DNA of 64,000 nucleotides from Candidatus Melainabacteria bacterium (GTDB lineage: Bacteria; Cyanobacteriota; Vampirovibrionia; Obscuribacterales; Obscuribacteraceae): assembly GCA_003153555.1 (NCBI GenBank), contig PLZS01000164.1:1-64000 (forward strand), written 5' to 3'. Below are positions 9,532 through 17,799 of this stretch, piece by piece; the stretch's first letter is position 1, and every line of letters begins with the position of its first letter. The notes under the pieces are model-generated. The model was not told where the DNA came from. It worked only from the letters and a program-made list of their open reading frames with translations, and made no database searches. The translations under genes were made by a program, and so were the position numbers.

Positions 9532-10241
9532 GGTCTTGCTCTGTCGTTCTAGTGCGGATCATACCGTCCGTGGAGTCCTCGGACTCGCGGGTCGACCGCC
9601 ATGCCAACCCTACACCCTACTAAAATGTTCCACGGGCCGTCGATTATAAACCCTTAGCTAGCCCACGACTTTGGATTTTTCATTATCAGACTTAGCCTGG
9701 TCAGTTAATAACTTGGCAATTTGGTTGCAATACGCTCGCTCGACAACCACTGAAAAACTCCCTGGGTTGAGGGTATCGGAATGTTAGGGTGGCAAGTTAT
9801 CGCTCGCCAGGTTGATTGATTTACCCTAGCCGTCTGGTAGTCACGAGATGAGGTCGACAAATGGCAGACGACGCTTTGCCCCTGGATGCCTCCACAGCAG
9901 GCTAGCAACCGTGCTGAAGTCTCAAGGCAGGAACGCTCAAAGCTCTTCAAGCTGAGATTGAAGACCACAAAGATGGGGATGATCGGCTTACTTGGTAGCC
10001 CTATTCGACCTTGAAGCCGTGCATGCCAACGATAGCCTCAGCAAACAGGCCTTCGTTGTGGTTATGGCAGTTCGATGGAAAATCATAGCCCGCGCTCCTC
10101 AGACGGTTTCGCCTTACGTCTGATTATCTCAACAGGATTCGCCCTGGGCAATTTAACCTCATGCACGACATCAGAAATCAAGCGTGGAAAGTTGATATCA
10201 CCTTGGTGCAAAGTCGCACTGCATCGCATATGGTGGCAGTT
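9532..10241. other. Gene-poor gap of 710 bases
   Basis: No convincing gene was found. Two short open frames (9705-9968 minus, 10075-10284 plus) lack recognisable motifs and ribosome sites; the second runs into the cytochrome gene. A small imperfect hairpin lies at 9568-9590 (GAGTCC/GGACTC core), probably within the leader of the FHA gene. The rest may be decayed coding sequence, but I could not recognise the ancestor. Confidence 0.4.
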
Positions 10242-11060
10242 TTATTTCTTCTTGTTTCTCAGGCTAGATAGTTCTTTCAGATAGAGAACAAGCGAATCGA
10301 TTTGTTTTTGCGCAAGCGGTCCACCCGCCTCGCCTCCAAAGCCTGGCATGGCGTTTGTCGTCTTGCTTCCTTTTGTGATGACAACCTTTATATGCTCATA
10401 GTAAAGAGGATTGTCGTAAGGTCCGATCAACGTTGGTCCGCTCTCACCCTCTGCTTTCGGTCCGTGACACATGGCGCAATCTGCATTGTATAAGTTACGT
10501 CCGAATTCACCAACTCCTCTCGCTGCATGACAAGAGGCGCAGTTTTCATCGGTCAATATCTTGGCTTTGGTATTTTCCGACAAGCCTTGGTGCTGGTTTC
10601 GCACAAACATTTTCAAAGCAAGCTCAACGATTGGTCTTTGTGGATCATTGGATGACACATTCAAAGTTTTTGTAACACCGTTTTGTTTCATACTGGTATC
10701 AACGGTGACAAATAGATTCGTAGTCTCGCCCGGCTCAAGTGTCTTCTTGGCGAATTTCGGCACGGTGCAGCCACACGACGCGTATGCTTCCACTATCTTT
10801 AATGTGCCAGCGCCGCTGTTGGTTACCTTGAAGGTGTGGTTGATCCGCGCGCCCTCATCCACGGTGCCAAAATCAAAGACTTGAGCGTCAAATTGGATTT
10901 TAGGCTTTTCACCGACGTCGGCAGCAGAGCCGATTAAGTGCTGTGAGAGCGCCGTTAGAGCCACTATGCAAACAGCGATGCTGAGTGTTTTAGTCGGAAG
11001 AAGAATTTTTCCGCTGTTACTTCTTTGAAATTTTGATCGTTTCAACATCATCGATAGCAA
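10242..11060 (-). CDS. Exported DUF1573 - cytochrome c fusion protein
   Basis: A 272-residue exported protein. A signal-like helix (residues about 24-46) is followed by a DUF1573 immunoglobulin-like domain (about 54-150) with its typical ASCGCTVPKF motif at residues 95-104. A C-terminal class I cytochrome c domain has CAMCHG at 195-200 for covalent heme and Met238 (NAMPGFGG) as the likely axial ligand. A second CxxCH (CASCH, 174-178) lies 21 residues earlier, which may bind a second heme or be a relic. The function is probably periplasmic electron transfer or redox sensing; the partner is unknown. The frame starts at a TTG (11060) overlapping the upstream DUF190 gene by 44 bases; ATG codons at 11051 or 11048 are alternatives. 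Confidence 0.82.
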   Translation of the reverse strand: MLSMMLKRSKFQRSNSGKILLPTKTLSIAVCIVALTALSQHLIGSAADVGEKPKIQFDAQVFDFGTVDEGARINHTFKVTNSGAGTLKIVEAYASCGCTVPKFAKKTLEPGETTNLFVTVDTSMKQNGVTKTLNVSSNDPQRPIVELALKMFVRNQHQGLSENTKAKILTDENCASCHAARGVGEFGRNLYNADCAMCHGPKAEGESGPTLIGPYDNPLYYEHIKVVITKGSKTTNAMPGFGGEAGGPLAQKQIDSLVLYLKELSSLRNKKK

Positions 11061-11349
11061 TCAACCCTTCTTCGATCATCTCTTCCACTATTGGCAGTAC
11101 TTGAGCCACTTTCTCCGCTGTTTCAAGAAACATGACGATGTCCGGCAAACTAATTGCTAGATCAAGAATACGAGTAGTGTGGATTTGTTTATGGGTGCCA
11201 AATCCAGCGCTCCCTTTGAGTACGGTCGCGCCTGCGCACCCCTCTTTTTTAAGCCTTTCCAGCAATGCCGCAGCCAAGTTGCCATGTTGATACCGATCGG
11301 TCTCAGTGACAAAAATCATGACTCGTTTCATCGTTGCTCTAGTCTGCAT
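11017..11349 (-). CDS. DUF190 family protein (CrcB-associated)
   Basis: A 110-residue cytoplasmic protein of the DUF190 family (PF02641), PII/GlnB-like in fold and often encoded next to the fluoride exporter CrcB. Visible features are KRVMIFVTETDRYQ at the start, HTTRILDLAISLPDIVMFLE in the middle and an acidic IVEEMIEEGL helix. I chose the ATG at 11349 because AAGAGGT lies about six bases upstream; the open frame runs further but would overlap crcB. It starts ten bases after the crcB stop and overlaps the cytochrome gene, so the three form an operon. A regulatory role in fluoride efflux is inference from context. Confidence 0.82.
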   Translation of the reverse strand: MQTRATMKRVMIFVTETDRYQHGNLAAALLERLKKEGCAGATVLKGSAGFGTHKQIHTTRILDLAISLPDIVMFLETAEKVAQVLPIVEEMIEEGLIAIDDVETIKISKK

Positions 11350-11359
11350 GAATGACCTC

Positions 11360-11752
11360 TTAAGTGATGCGACCAAGTAAGTAACCGAGGAACACGGCAA
11401 GCAAGCCTAGTACCAAGTTGCTTGCCACATTTGCGATTGCCAAAGTGGTATCACCTTTCTGGTACAGATTGAGCGTTTCCCAGGCAAAAGCACTGAAGGT
11501 TGTGAAGCCTCCCGAAAAACCCGTAGTGATTAGCAGTCTTAAGTTTGGATCGATCGCTCCCGGCTTGGCTAGAGACAGGCTAAATACATAGCCGAGAAAA
11601 GCACTACCTATTGTGTTGACAAACAAAGTCGCCCAGGGAAATGTCGTACCGAACCAATTGCCGAAATAGTGGCCGCTCCAAAATCTTGCGATTGAACCGA
11701 CAGAACCACCAAGAGCTACAGCCAGTGTGTTGATCAGCAGGGCATTGTTCAT
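11360..11752 (-). CDS. crcB: Fluoride ion channel CrcB/Fluc
   Basis: A 130-residue inner-membrane fluoride exporter that works as a dual-topology dimer. Four hydrophobic helices are evident. The family signatures are present: GGSVGSIARFW near the N-terminus, NTIGSAFLGYVF, and TTGFSGGFTTFSAFAWE with the Phe/Thr/Ser residues that line the pore. Length is normal. AAGG lies eight bases before the ATG at 11752. It heads a crcB-DUF190-cytochrome operon. I looked for a fluoride riboswitch upstream (11753-11831) and did not see its conserved core. Confidence 0.93.
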   Translation of the reverse strand: MNNALLINTLAVALGGSVGSIARFWSGHYFGNWFGTTFPWATLFVNTIGSAFLGYVFSLSLAKPGAIDPNLRLLITTGFSGGFTTFSAFAWETLNLYQKGDTTLAIANVASNLVLGLLAVFLGYLLGRIT

Positions 11753-11831
11753 AAGGAAAACCTTGAGTTATTCCCACTAACCCTATCACTTTTTCGCCAA
11801 TGCGCTCAACATAAGAAGCGCAAGAACTTCT

Positions 11832-13808
11832 TTACAACGCTTCTTTATTTGGCGTGCCCCAAGACTTCAATGGCATAATCGGCGCCGATGCAACTGGGTC
11901 CTTAGAAATCAGCACCGCGATTGTGGTCTGACCTAATGGCAGGCTCAGGGCAATGTTCAGATCGGTGATATCTTTTTGCTGCTTCTGCGGCGGCGACGCG
12001 TCGCTTGCATGAATTGCGAACTTCGCTCCTAACGGCGACAAAATGCGCAGTTGCATGTGTTCTCTTCCATTCGCTCCTTGCTGTTCGAGGGCTGCACAGG
12101 AGCCATCGTTGGATAAATTAACAAGTGCCTTTGTGTGCCAATGCCAGCAGATCGGCACTGCATTCGGTGCGTCGATCTCGTCCTGGATGAGAATATTGCC
12201 ACCATTAAGCAGTGCCATACCGCGGAGAGCATGAGAGAGCTTGTTGCTGTAGGCAGCACTCAAATCTGCGACGGCGAAGGCAAATTTCGCATCGTCTGAA
12301 AAGGAAGTGATCTGGGCGGTGGCCTGTCTGAATTGATTTTCTCGATCAATTGTAATGCAGTTGTGCCCCTCAGTGCGAAGGCGATAGTAACTGTATCGTT
12401 CCTCGCCAAAATAGCCCGGCAATTGATAGTCGTCTGGACCAAAATCTTGAGCCCAACGGCATCCTCCCGAGTCCAAAACGAAAGTGCCGAGATCTAAGTG
12501 GCTATGATTGACTTTGTTGTCTCCGCCTTTGAAGCCGATGAAGACTGCTTTGGGATCGGTCCAGCTGCTGCGCAGAAATGCCACGTTTATTCCTTTAAAA
12601 ATGGCGCTCAGAGGAAGGTGCTCTGTGGCGGCGGTTTTAGCCGTATCTCCTTGACGGTAGAAGAACAGGTGAAAGATGTCTGGTCCATCATGTGCGAGCA
12701 ACAGTTCCTGACCGGCAAATACAGGGTTAGCAAAAGTTCGACTCAGCCACATCGTTTGCCAGGCCTTTTCAACGTTTTCGGTGGCATCAGCAAAGTTGAA
12801 ACTTTTGCCAATTGGACCACTGCAGTAAATTCTGAAATATCCGGTGCGTGCAAGTCCGTCCGTTTTAGCGAAATCAAAGTCAGTGCCGAGGGCCGTCTTC
12901 AGGTCAGCGCTTAGGAATGCGACATAACGCGTGCAGTAGCTCCAATAACCGGGACCCTCAGCCCAACCTCCATCTGGCGCAAAGGAAGCCATAGCGCGCG
13001 GCAAAGAAAGACGCGCACACTTGATGATCCGATTTGCCAATTGTGGCTCTTCATCAGCTACTGCCAGCGCACCTGCCACCATGCCACCGTTGCAGACAGG
13101 ATTCCAATTATTCTTTGCTCCCACCCACCACTCATTGTTCTGATAAGCTTTGACGCCTTGATTCAGACCCAGCCGAACTATTGCATCTTTAATCGTCCTA
13201 CGATCTTCTTTCGAAAGGTCTTCGTAAAGCCAGTCGTAACCGATCGCGAGGGCATTAGTCATTTCTGCGACATCAAGAAAATGCGCCGGATTCCATGTCT
13301 TAAGCGCAGCAGCCTGAAGCATCTCAGCCCGAGTTCTTTCAAAGAAACGCTTGTCGTGCGTCAGCCTATAAGTGCCTGCCAGAGTGTAGACTCGCTTTAA
13401 CACTAATCTGCTCAGTTCGAGCTGACTCGATTCACCAAGAGCATTTTCTGCTAGGGGGTCGGCAAGAATTTTATTGGCGCGTTGTTGCACTCCTTCCCAC
13501 AGAGATTTGGCGACGGCATCTTTGCTTATGGTTTTGTGAACTCTCTCAATGTCGCTGTCCAGAAGCATTAGTCTGGGATGGTGCGGCCGCAGAGTCTTGA
13601 GGAGATTTACGCCATCGTCTGTGGTGGCAGCGCGATGAACGTCCGATCGCCAGTCTAACTCCGTGACACGGTGTGCCTCGTCATTGACTTGAGCAGGCTT
13701 GATCACGTCCGCAGGGCGCGATGATTCTGTGTCCGCACACCGGGCAGTTCCGTTACTGTTGAGAGCCAGTGCGATTGCGCCTACTAGAGCTTGAAGTTTT
13801 TTATGCAA
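11832..13808 (-). CDS. Exported heparinase II/III-like polysaccharide lyase family protein
   Basis: A 658-residue exported protein resembling heparinase II/III and alginate lyases. A signal peptide (residues 1-24, ending near TARCAD) precedes an alpha/alpha-toroid (about 75-370, with HPRLMLLDSD, YDWLYEDL, NNWNPVCNGGM and SFAPDGGWAEGPGYWSY), then a beta-sandwich domain (about 400-650, with NKVNHSHLDLGTFVLDSGG and EGHNCITIDREN). The Asn, Tyr and His residues in these motifs are typical of the catalytic cleft of the family. The start is a TTG at 13808 with AAGGGA eight bases upstream. Its likely job is periplasmic or surface degradation of an acidic polysaccharide; the substrate is unknown. Confidence 0.82.
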   Translation of the reverse strand: MHKKLQALVGAIALALNSNGTARCADTESSRPADVIKPAQVNDEAHRVTELDWRSDVHRAATTDDGVNLLKTLRPHHPRLMLLDSDIERVHKTISKDAVAKSLWEGVQQRANKILADPLAENALGESSQLELSRLVLKRVYTLAGTYRLTHDKRFFERTRAEMLQAAALKTWNPAHFLDVAEMTNALAIGYDWLYEDLSKEDRRTIKDAIVRLGLNQGVKAYQNNEWWVGAKNNWNPVCNGGMVAGALAVADEEPQLANRIIKCARLSLPRAMASFAPDGGWAEGPGYWSYCTRYVAFLSADLKTALGTDFDFAKTDGLARTGYFRIYCSGPIGKSFNFADATENVEKAWQTMWLSRTFANPVFAGQELLLAHDGPDIFHLFFYRQGDTAKTAATEHLPLSAIFKGINVAFLRSSWTDPKAVFIGFKGGDNKVNHSHLDLGTFVLDSGGCRWAQDFGPDDYQLPGYFGEERYSYYRLRTEGHNCITIDRENQFRQATAQITSFSDDAKFAFAVADLSAAYSNKLSHALRGMALLNGGNILIQDEIDAPNAVPICWHWHTKALVNLSNDGSCAALEQQGANGREHMQLRILSPLGAKFAIHASDASPPQKQQKDITDLNIALSLPLGQTTIAVLISKDPVASAPIMPLKSWGTPNKEAL

Positions 13809-13878
13809 CGAATCGTTCCCTTGAGCCCCAATTTTTAGAGGTTCGGTGCTTTACTGAGGACATTTATAAGCGGAGACA

Positions 13879-14571
13879 CTAGGCAACATGGATGTATGGT
13901 CTTAAGTTTTCATTCGGCTCGCTTGTGCGAATCAATTCCCTGGTCAGAGGTGCGGTCTCACCTTCGCCAAAGAGAATAAATTTCCATGCGTAAGATAACG
14001 GATGCGCGTCCGTCCATCCCATATAGACATGGGGAATCTTTTTTGTTTCCTTGGCAATGTGCAGCAATAGCGAAGCAATGGCCACAGGTGCCGATTGACA
14101 CTTGCAACGAAATATTTTGTAGTCGCCGGAATTCATTCCTTTAACTTCAATTTTTTCCTTGCCGGCATTTGCGTCCTTTGTCTCTATTTCTAAAAATATG
14201 AATGAGCCTTCTTCTGGTTGAATGCTGTTACGCTCTCGGGCTTCCTCTTCTCGGATCCTATAATCTTGTGTGGAGACACGATGAGCAAGAAAGTGAATTT
14301 CCAAAGAGTCGCTTCCGAGTGCCTCTTCAAGGTATCCAGCTGCCCTCTTGTCGAGAACGATAGGTACTATTTTTAGTTGACTGGCGCGCATTATGTGCAA
14401 GACATTTCCGGCTAGTAGAATTGCAAAAATGACACCATATAGAATACCGTCCAGTCCAGAGAATCGTATACTCAGACTGATCGAAATGATCGTCATAATG
14501 AACAGACACAGGCAGGTGAGAATGCGATGCTTTCTTTGCTTTTGTGCCATTTTGGCGTCTACCATTGCCAT
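13879..14571 (-). CDS. Small membrane protein with the transporter-tail module
   Basis: A 230-residue protein with two N-terminal membrane helices (residues about 17-37 and 40-60) followed by a soluble module (about 70-230). This module is clearly homologous to the C-terminal tail of the APC transporter encoded immediately upstream: both share FLAHR/LLAHR, EEEAR/EENAR, FRCKC/MRCKC, HVYMGWT/HVYLGWT, FGEGETA and LTRE. The start is five bases after the transporter stop, so both are co-translated. It looks like a duplicated regulatory or partner domain freed from the pore. I do not recognise the module itself. Start could be the second or third ATG (14565 or 14550). Confidence 0.75.
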   Translation of the reverse strand: MAMVDAKMAQKQRKHRILTCLCLFIMTIISISLSIRFSGLDGILYGVIFAILLAGNVLHIMRASQLKIVPIVLDKRAAGYLEEALGSDSLEIHFLAHRVSTQDYRIREEEARERNSIQPEEGSFIFLEIETKDANAGKEKIEVKGMNSGDYKIFRCKCQSAPVAIASLLLHIAKETKKIPHVYMGWTDAHPLSYAWKFILFGEGETAPLTRELIRTSEPNENLRPYIHVA

Positions 14572-14576
14572 CTTTT

Positions 14577-16478
14577 CTAACCTAAGTGCACAAAAGGACG
14601 TTTACTTTCTTTCGCTTCGGTGCAGCGAAGTATTTCGCGCGTTAACATAGCGGTTTCACCTTCACCAAAAAATATATACTTGAATACGTTGGCAATTGGA
14701 TCGCCTTCGGTCCAGCCAAGATAGACGTGCGGATTTTTCTCCGTCTGCCTGCGAATATTCAGCAGTATTGCGGCAATCCCATTAGGAACGGCAGGACACT
14801 TGCAGCGCATGATTTTATAACCATCAAGCTCTATTCCTGATACCTCAAGAAGAGCTTCTCCAAAGTTGGAGACTTCCGTGGGTTCAACTTCAACAAAAAT
14901 GAAATCGCCTTCGCGCAATTGAATGCTATGCACGCGTCTGGCGTTTTCTTCTTTCTCCTTGTAATTGTTTCTGCCAATTCGGTGAGCAAGCAGGCGAACT
15001 TGCCCTAGATTTTGTTTGCACGCTTGTTCAATAAATCTCTTTGCCGTCTCGTCGAATTCTACTCTTTCGATTCTCAGCTCCGTAGAGCGAAGCGCCCTTG
15101 ATAGAGCCGACGAGAACAAAATGCACAAAATGAAAAACGTCGCAATCCTTAAACCATCTGGTCTTTCAGTGATGTTTGCTCCAGTCGTATAGATAAAAAT
15201 CAAAGTGATTATGCAGAACCAGCCGCGCAGCATCGGGAATTCTTTCCACACCTTGATCGTGGAAACCACTGCTGCCGACGTCATCAGGACTAGAACGCCA
15301 GTCGCATACGCTCCCGCCTGAGCATCGACGTCGGCTCTAAACAAAATTGTGACTGCAAAACCGACAGCCGTGAAAAAAATTACTAACGGCCTAACCGCTG
15401 TAGTCCACGCGGGAGCCATGCCAAATCTTGGCAAATATTTGGGCACAAGGCCGAGCAAACCGGCAATTGCTGAAGCGCCTGCGAACCAAAGTATGAGAAT
15501 TGTGCTGATATCATATGCAGTGCCAAAGGATTCTCCCATATATTTGTGAGCGAGATAGGCAAGCGCGCGACCATTTGCTGGACCACCAGGCGCGAATGAT
15601 TCATGGGCAATCAGAAGCGTACTCACCACGCTGCTGCCCATGAGAAATACAGACATTATTAGCGCGGCTGTGGCCAGCAAAAATCTGGTGTGAAGTATTC
15701 GTCCATCTTTATTCTCTTCTGTATCTGTGACAGCTCCTTTCACAAGCGGCATTACTGCAACCCCCGTTTCAAAACCGGACAAGCCCAGCGCCAGTTTGGG
15801 GAAAACGAGGGCGGCGGCCAGGAAAATGGCCGGAACTGAGCTGAATTGTGAGAAAAGATTTGATTGCCAATTCGTCACAGTTTGCCAGTTTGAGGATAGA
15901 ACACCAAAACAATTCAGCACCAAGATTGCATTCAAGATAAGGTAGCAAGTGACAATGACGAAGCATAAGCCAATCGCCTCATTGAACCCTCTGTAAAATA
16001 TTGCAGCAAGGGAAAAGATCAAGATCAAAGTGATCAAGATTGGCTCGTTTGTGTGGAAAGATCTTACAAAGAGCGGATTTTGAACAATGTGCGCCGCAGC
16101 ATCAGCAGCTGAAAGAGTAATGGTAATGATGAAGTCGGTGGCGGCAAACCCGAGTAGCAGCAATATAACTATTTTACTCAGCCAACCGGATAGAAGTTTT
16201 TCCAGCATAGCCAGACTGCCTTCACCATTCGGGCTATGTCGTGCGACCACATAGTAGACAGGCAGTGCACAAAAAATTGTCACCACAACTAAAACTAGAG
16301 TGCTGATTGGCGACAAAATACCTGCCGCCAGAAAGGCGATGCCTGGCTGATAGCCAAGCGTTGAAAAGTAGTCAACGCCGGTTAAGCACATCACCTTCCA
16401 CCAGTGATCTTGTTGAGCAGGTTGATCCGATGGCTTTTCGCCAGGCTTGAGTTTCCTTGTTTTTTCCTTTGGGGACAT
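14577..16478 (-). CDS. APC-superfamily permease with a long cytosolic C-terminal module
   Basis: A polytopic transporter of the amino acid-polyamine-organocation type, 633 residues from the preferred ATG at 16478 (GAGAGA five bases upstream; a TTG at 16511 is possible). The first segment shows [18 protein letters not shown], where the broken first helix of LeuT-fold carriers binds substrate. About 12 helices follow up to residue 455. The remaining 160 residues form a soluble domain (FLIE-type helix, then [30 protein letters not shown] and [13 protein letters not shown]). This resembles K+ or amino acid carriers with regulatory tails, such as KimA-like proteins, but the tail is not one I recognise. 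The substrate is unknown. Confidence 0.8.
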   Translation of the reverse strand: MSPKEKTRKLKPGEKPSDQPAQQDHWWKVMCLTGVDYFSTLGYQPGIAFLAAGILSPISTLVLVVVTIFCALPVYYVVARHSPNGEGSLAMLEKLLSGWLSKIVILLLLGFAATDFIITITLSAADAAAHIVQNPLFVRSFHTNEPILITLILIFSLAAIFYRGFNEAIGLCFVIVTCYLILNAILVLNCFGVLSSNWQTVTNWQSNLFSQFSSVPAIFLAAALVFPKLALGLSGFETGVAVMPLVKGAVTDTEENKDGRILHTRFLLATAALIMSVFLMGSSVVSTLLIAHESFAPGGPANGRALAYLAHKYMGESFGTAYDISTILILWFAGASAIAGLLGLVPKYLPRFGMAPAWTTAVRPLVIFFTAVGFAVTILFRADVDAQAGAYATGVLVLMTSAAVVSTIKVWKEFPMLRGWFCIITLIFIYTTGANITERPDGLRIATFFILCILFSSALSRALRSTELRIERVEFDETAKRFIEQACKQNLGQVRLLAHRIGRNNYKEKEENARRVHSIQLREGDFIFVEVEPTEVSNFGEALLEVSGIELDGYKIMRCKCPAVPNGIAAILLNIRRQTEKNPHVYLGWTEGDPIANVFKYIFFGEGETAMLTREILRCTEAKESKRPFVHLG

Positions 16479-16801
16479 AAAATCTCTCGTTGCTGTTTGG
16501 GCTATACCCAAAATTTTGGCTGAGCGAATCGAGAGAGTTCTTCATCAGTGTCTCGATGGAGCGACATTCTTTTGTTTTCAATTTTCTTGTCTGATATCGA
16601 ATACGGTATCACTGATTCTTGAGCGTTATTTCAGGCAAAAAACTGCCCTCATATTTCTAAAGCTGAGGCACAGGCTTTCAAGAAAAAATTGCCGAACTGC
16701 AGGGTCTAAACTGATTGATGCAATTCTGTAATTCGTCGCTCTGGCTGTTTTTCCTAACTACATCGAATTCGCTTGAATTGTATATGAACGCGATGCACTA
16801 A
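16479..16801. other. Intergenic region upstream of the APC transporter
   Basis: This 323-base gap between two minus-strand genes presumably holds the transporter promoter. It is AT-rich. No riboswitch core, including ydaO/c-di-AMP, was recognised, and no gene. Confidence 0.4.
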
Positions 16802-17482
16802 TTAAAGGTTGACTGACGACTCTTTGGGCACCACATGTGATGGCGGAATTTTCGCAAGTGCAAGCAGAGTTCTCACTTCTTCATCGGTTGTTTGAGTGAA
16901 GTCCCCGTACCATTGACCGACGCCTTGAAAGGGATAGGGAGTGGCAGCGCAAATAATTTCCTCGACTTCTCGGCCGAGTTCAAGATAGACTTCTTTCTCC
17001 GCAACGGGCACTGCGACGATTACCTTTTTCGGATTTCTGGTTTTAACGGCTCGAACTGCAGCCTTCATACTTGCGCCGGTTGCCAATCCGTCGTCAACGA
17101 GAATTACGATCATCGCCTCCAGATTGAGTGGTTCACGATCGGAACGATAGCTGTGCTCACGTCTCTCCAGCTCGATTTGCTCTCGCGCAGCTACTTTATC
17201 GATTACGGAAGGCTGTATCTTTAGAGCGCTCAGGACGCTTTCGTTGAGCACTTGTATGCCGCCACTGGCGATTGCACCCATTGCTAGTTCCTCGTGTCCT
17301 GGAACTCCTAGTTTACGGACGATAAAAACATCCAGAGGTGCGATCAGGGACTTTGCTATTTCGAAAGCGACCGGCACTCCTCCACGAGGCAGAGCCAGGA
17401 CGATGACGTCGTTCCGATTGGCATAATCGTGAAGTGTCTCTGCCAGCACTCTTCCGGCGTGTGATCGATTTCGATAAAGCAT
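16802..17482 (-). CDS. Phosphoribosyltransferase family protein
   Basis: A 226-residue type I phosphoribosyltransferase fold. The family start MLYRNRSHAGRVLAETL fits the ATG at 17482; the upstream extension to a TTG at 17569 has no ribosome site. The PRPP-binding loop is VILVDDGLATGASMKAA (hydrophobics, two acidics, then T-G-x-S), and LALPRGGVPVAFEIA forms the pyrophosphate loop. This long form, with PYPFQGVGQWYGDF near the end, is common in bacteria but its substrate is unassigned. It is not one of the purine pathway enzymes encoded at 20022-32918. It stands alone on the minus strand. Confidence 0.85.
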   Translation of the reverse strand: MLYRNRSHAGRVLAETLHDYANRNDVIVLALPRGGVPVAFEIAKSLIAPLDVFIVRKLGVPGHEELAMGAIASGGIQVLNESVLSALKIQPSVIDKVAAREQIELERREHSYRSDREPLNLEAMIVILVDDGLATGASMKAAVRAVKTRNPKKVIVAVPVAEKEVYLELGREVEEIICAATPYPFQGVGQWYGDFTQTTDEEVRTLLALAKIPPSHVVPKESSVNL

Positions 17483-17799
17483 GGCAACTAAAGCTTTTGT
17501 CTGTGGATAATGATCAATCAGCGTTCTTAAAGTTTCCCACGAACGCCGCGCTAATGGTGTTACTAGCAATTACTAGATTACTCCCCAATGCCTGTTTTGC
17601 CCCAACTTAATTTTGACTCAAACGTCAAGCGCTCAACGCGCACCACTTTGCGACCTCGCCAATTTGTATAAGTATTGCCATGGTCGACTAAACTTATGAA
17701 CGTTGTGATTAGCCGATTTTTTCAGGGATGCCGACTTGCAGCATCGCAAGCTCTCGACATACAAATCATGGAACCAAAACCCGTGAAAAGGACCTAGTG
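17483..17799. other. Divergent intergenic region
   Basis: This 317-base stretch separates the phosphoribosyltransferase (-) from the metallophosphatase (+) and must hold both promoters. I see no clear hexamers, no stable hairpin and no gene. Confidence 0.35.

Noticed and set aside
9705-9968. 87-residue frame on the minus strand in the gene-poor gap
   Set aside because: No motif, no ribosome site, and composition typical of antisense artefacts.
11753-11831. Fluoride riboswitch upstream of crcB
   Set aside because: The conserved core sequences could not be found in the short gap.
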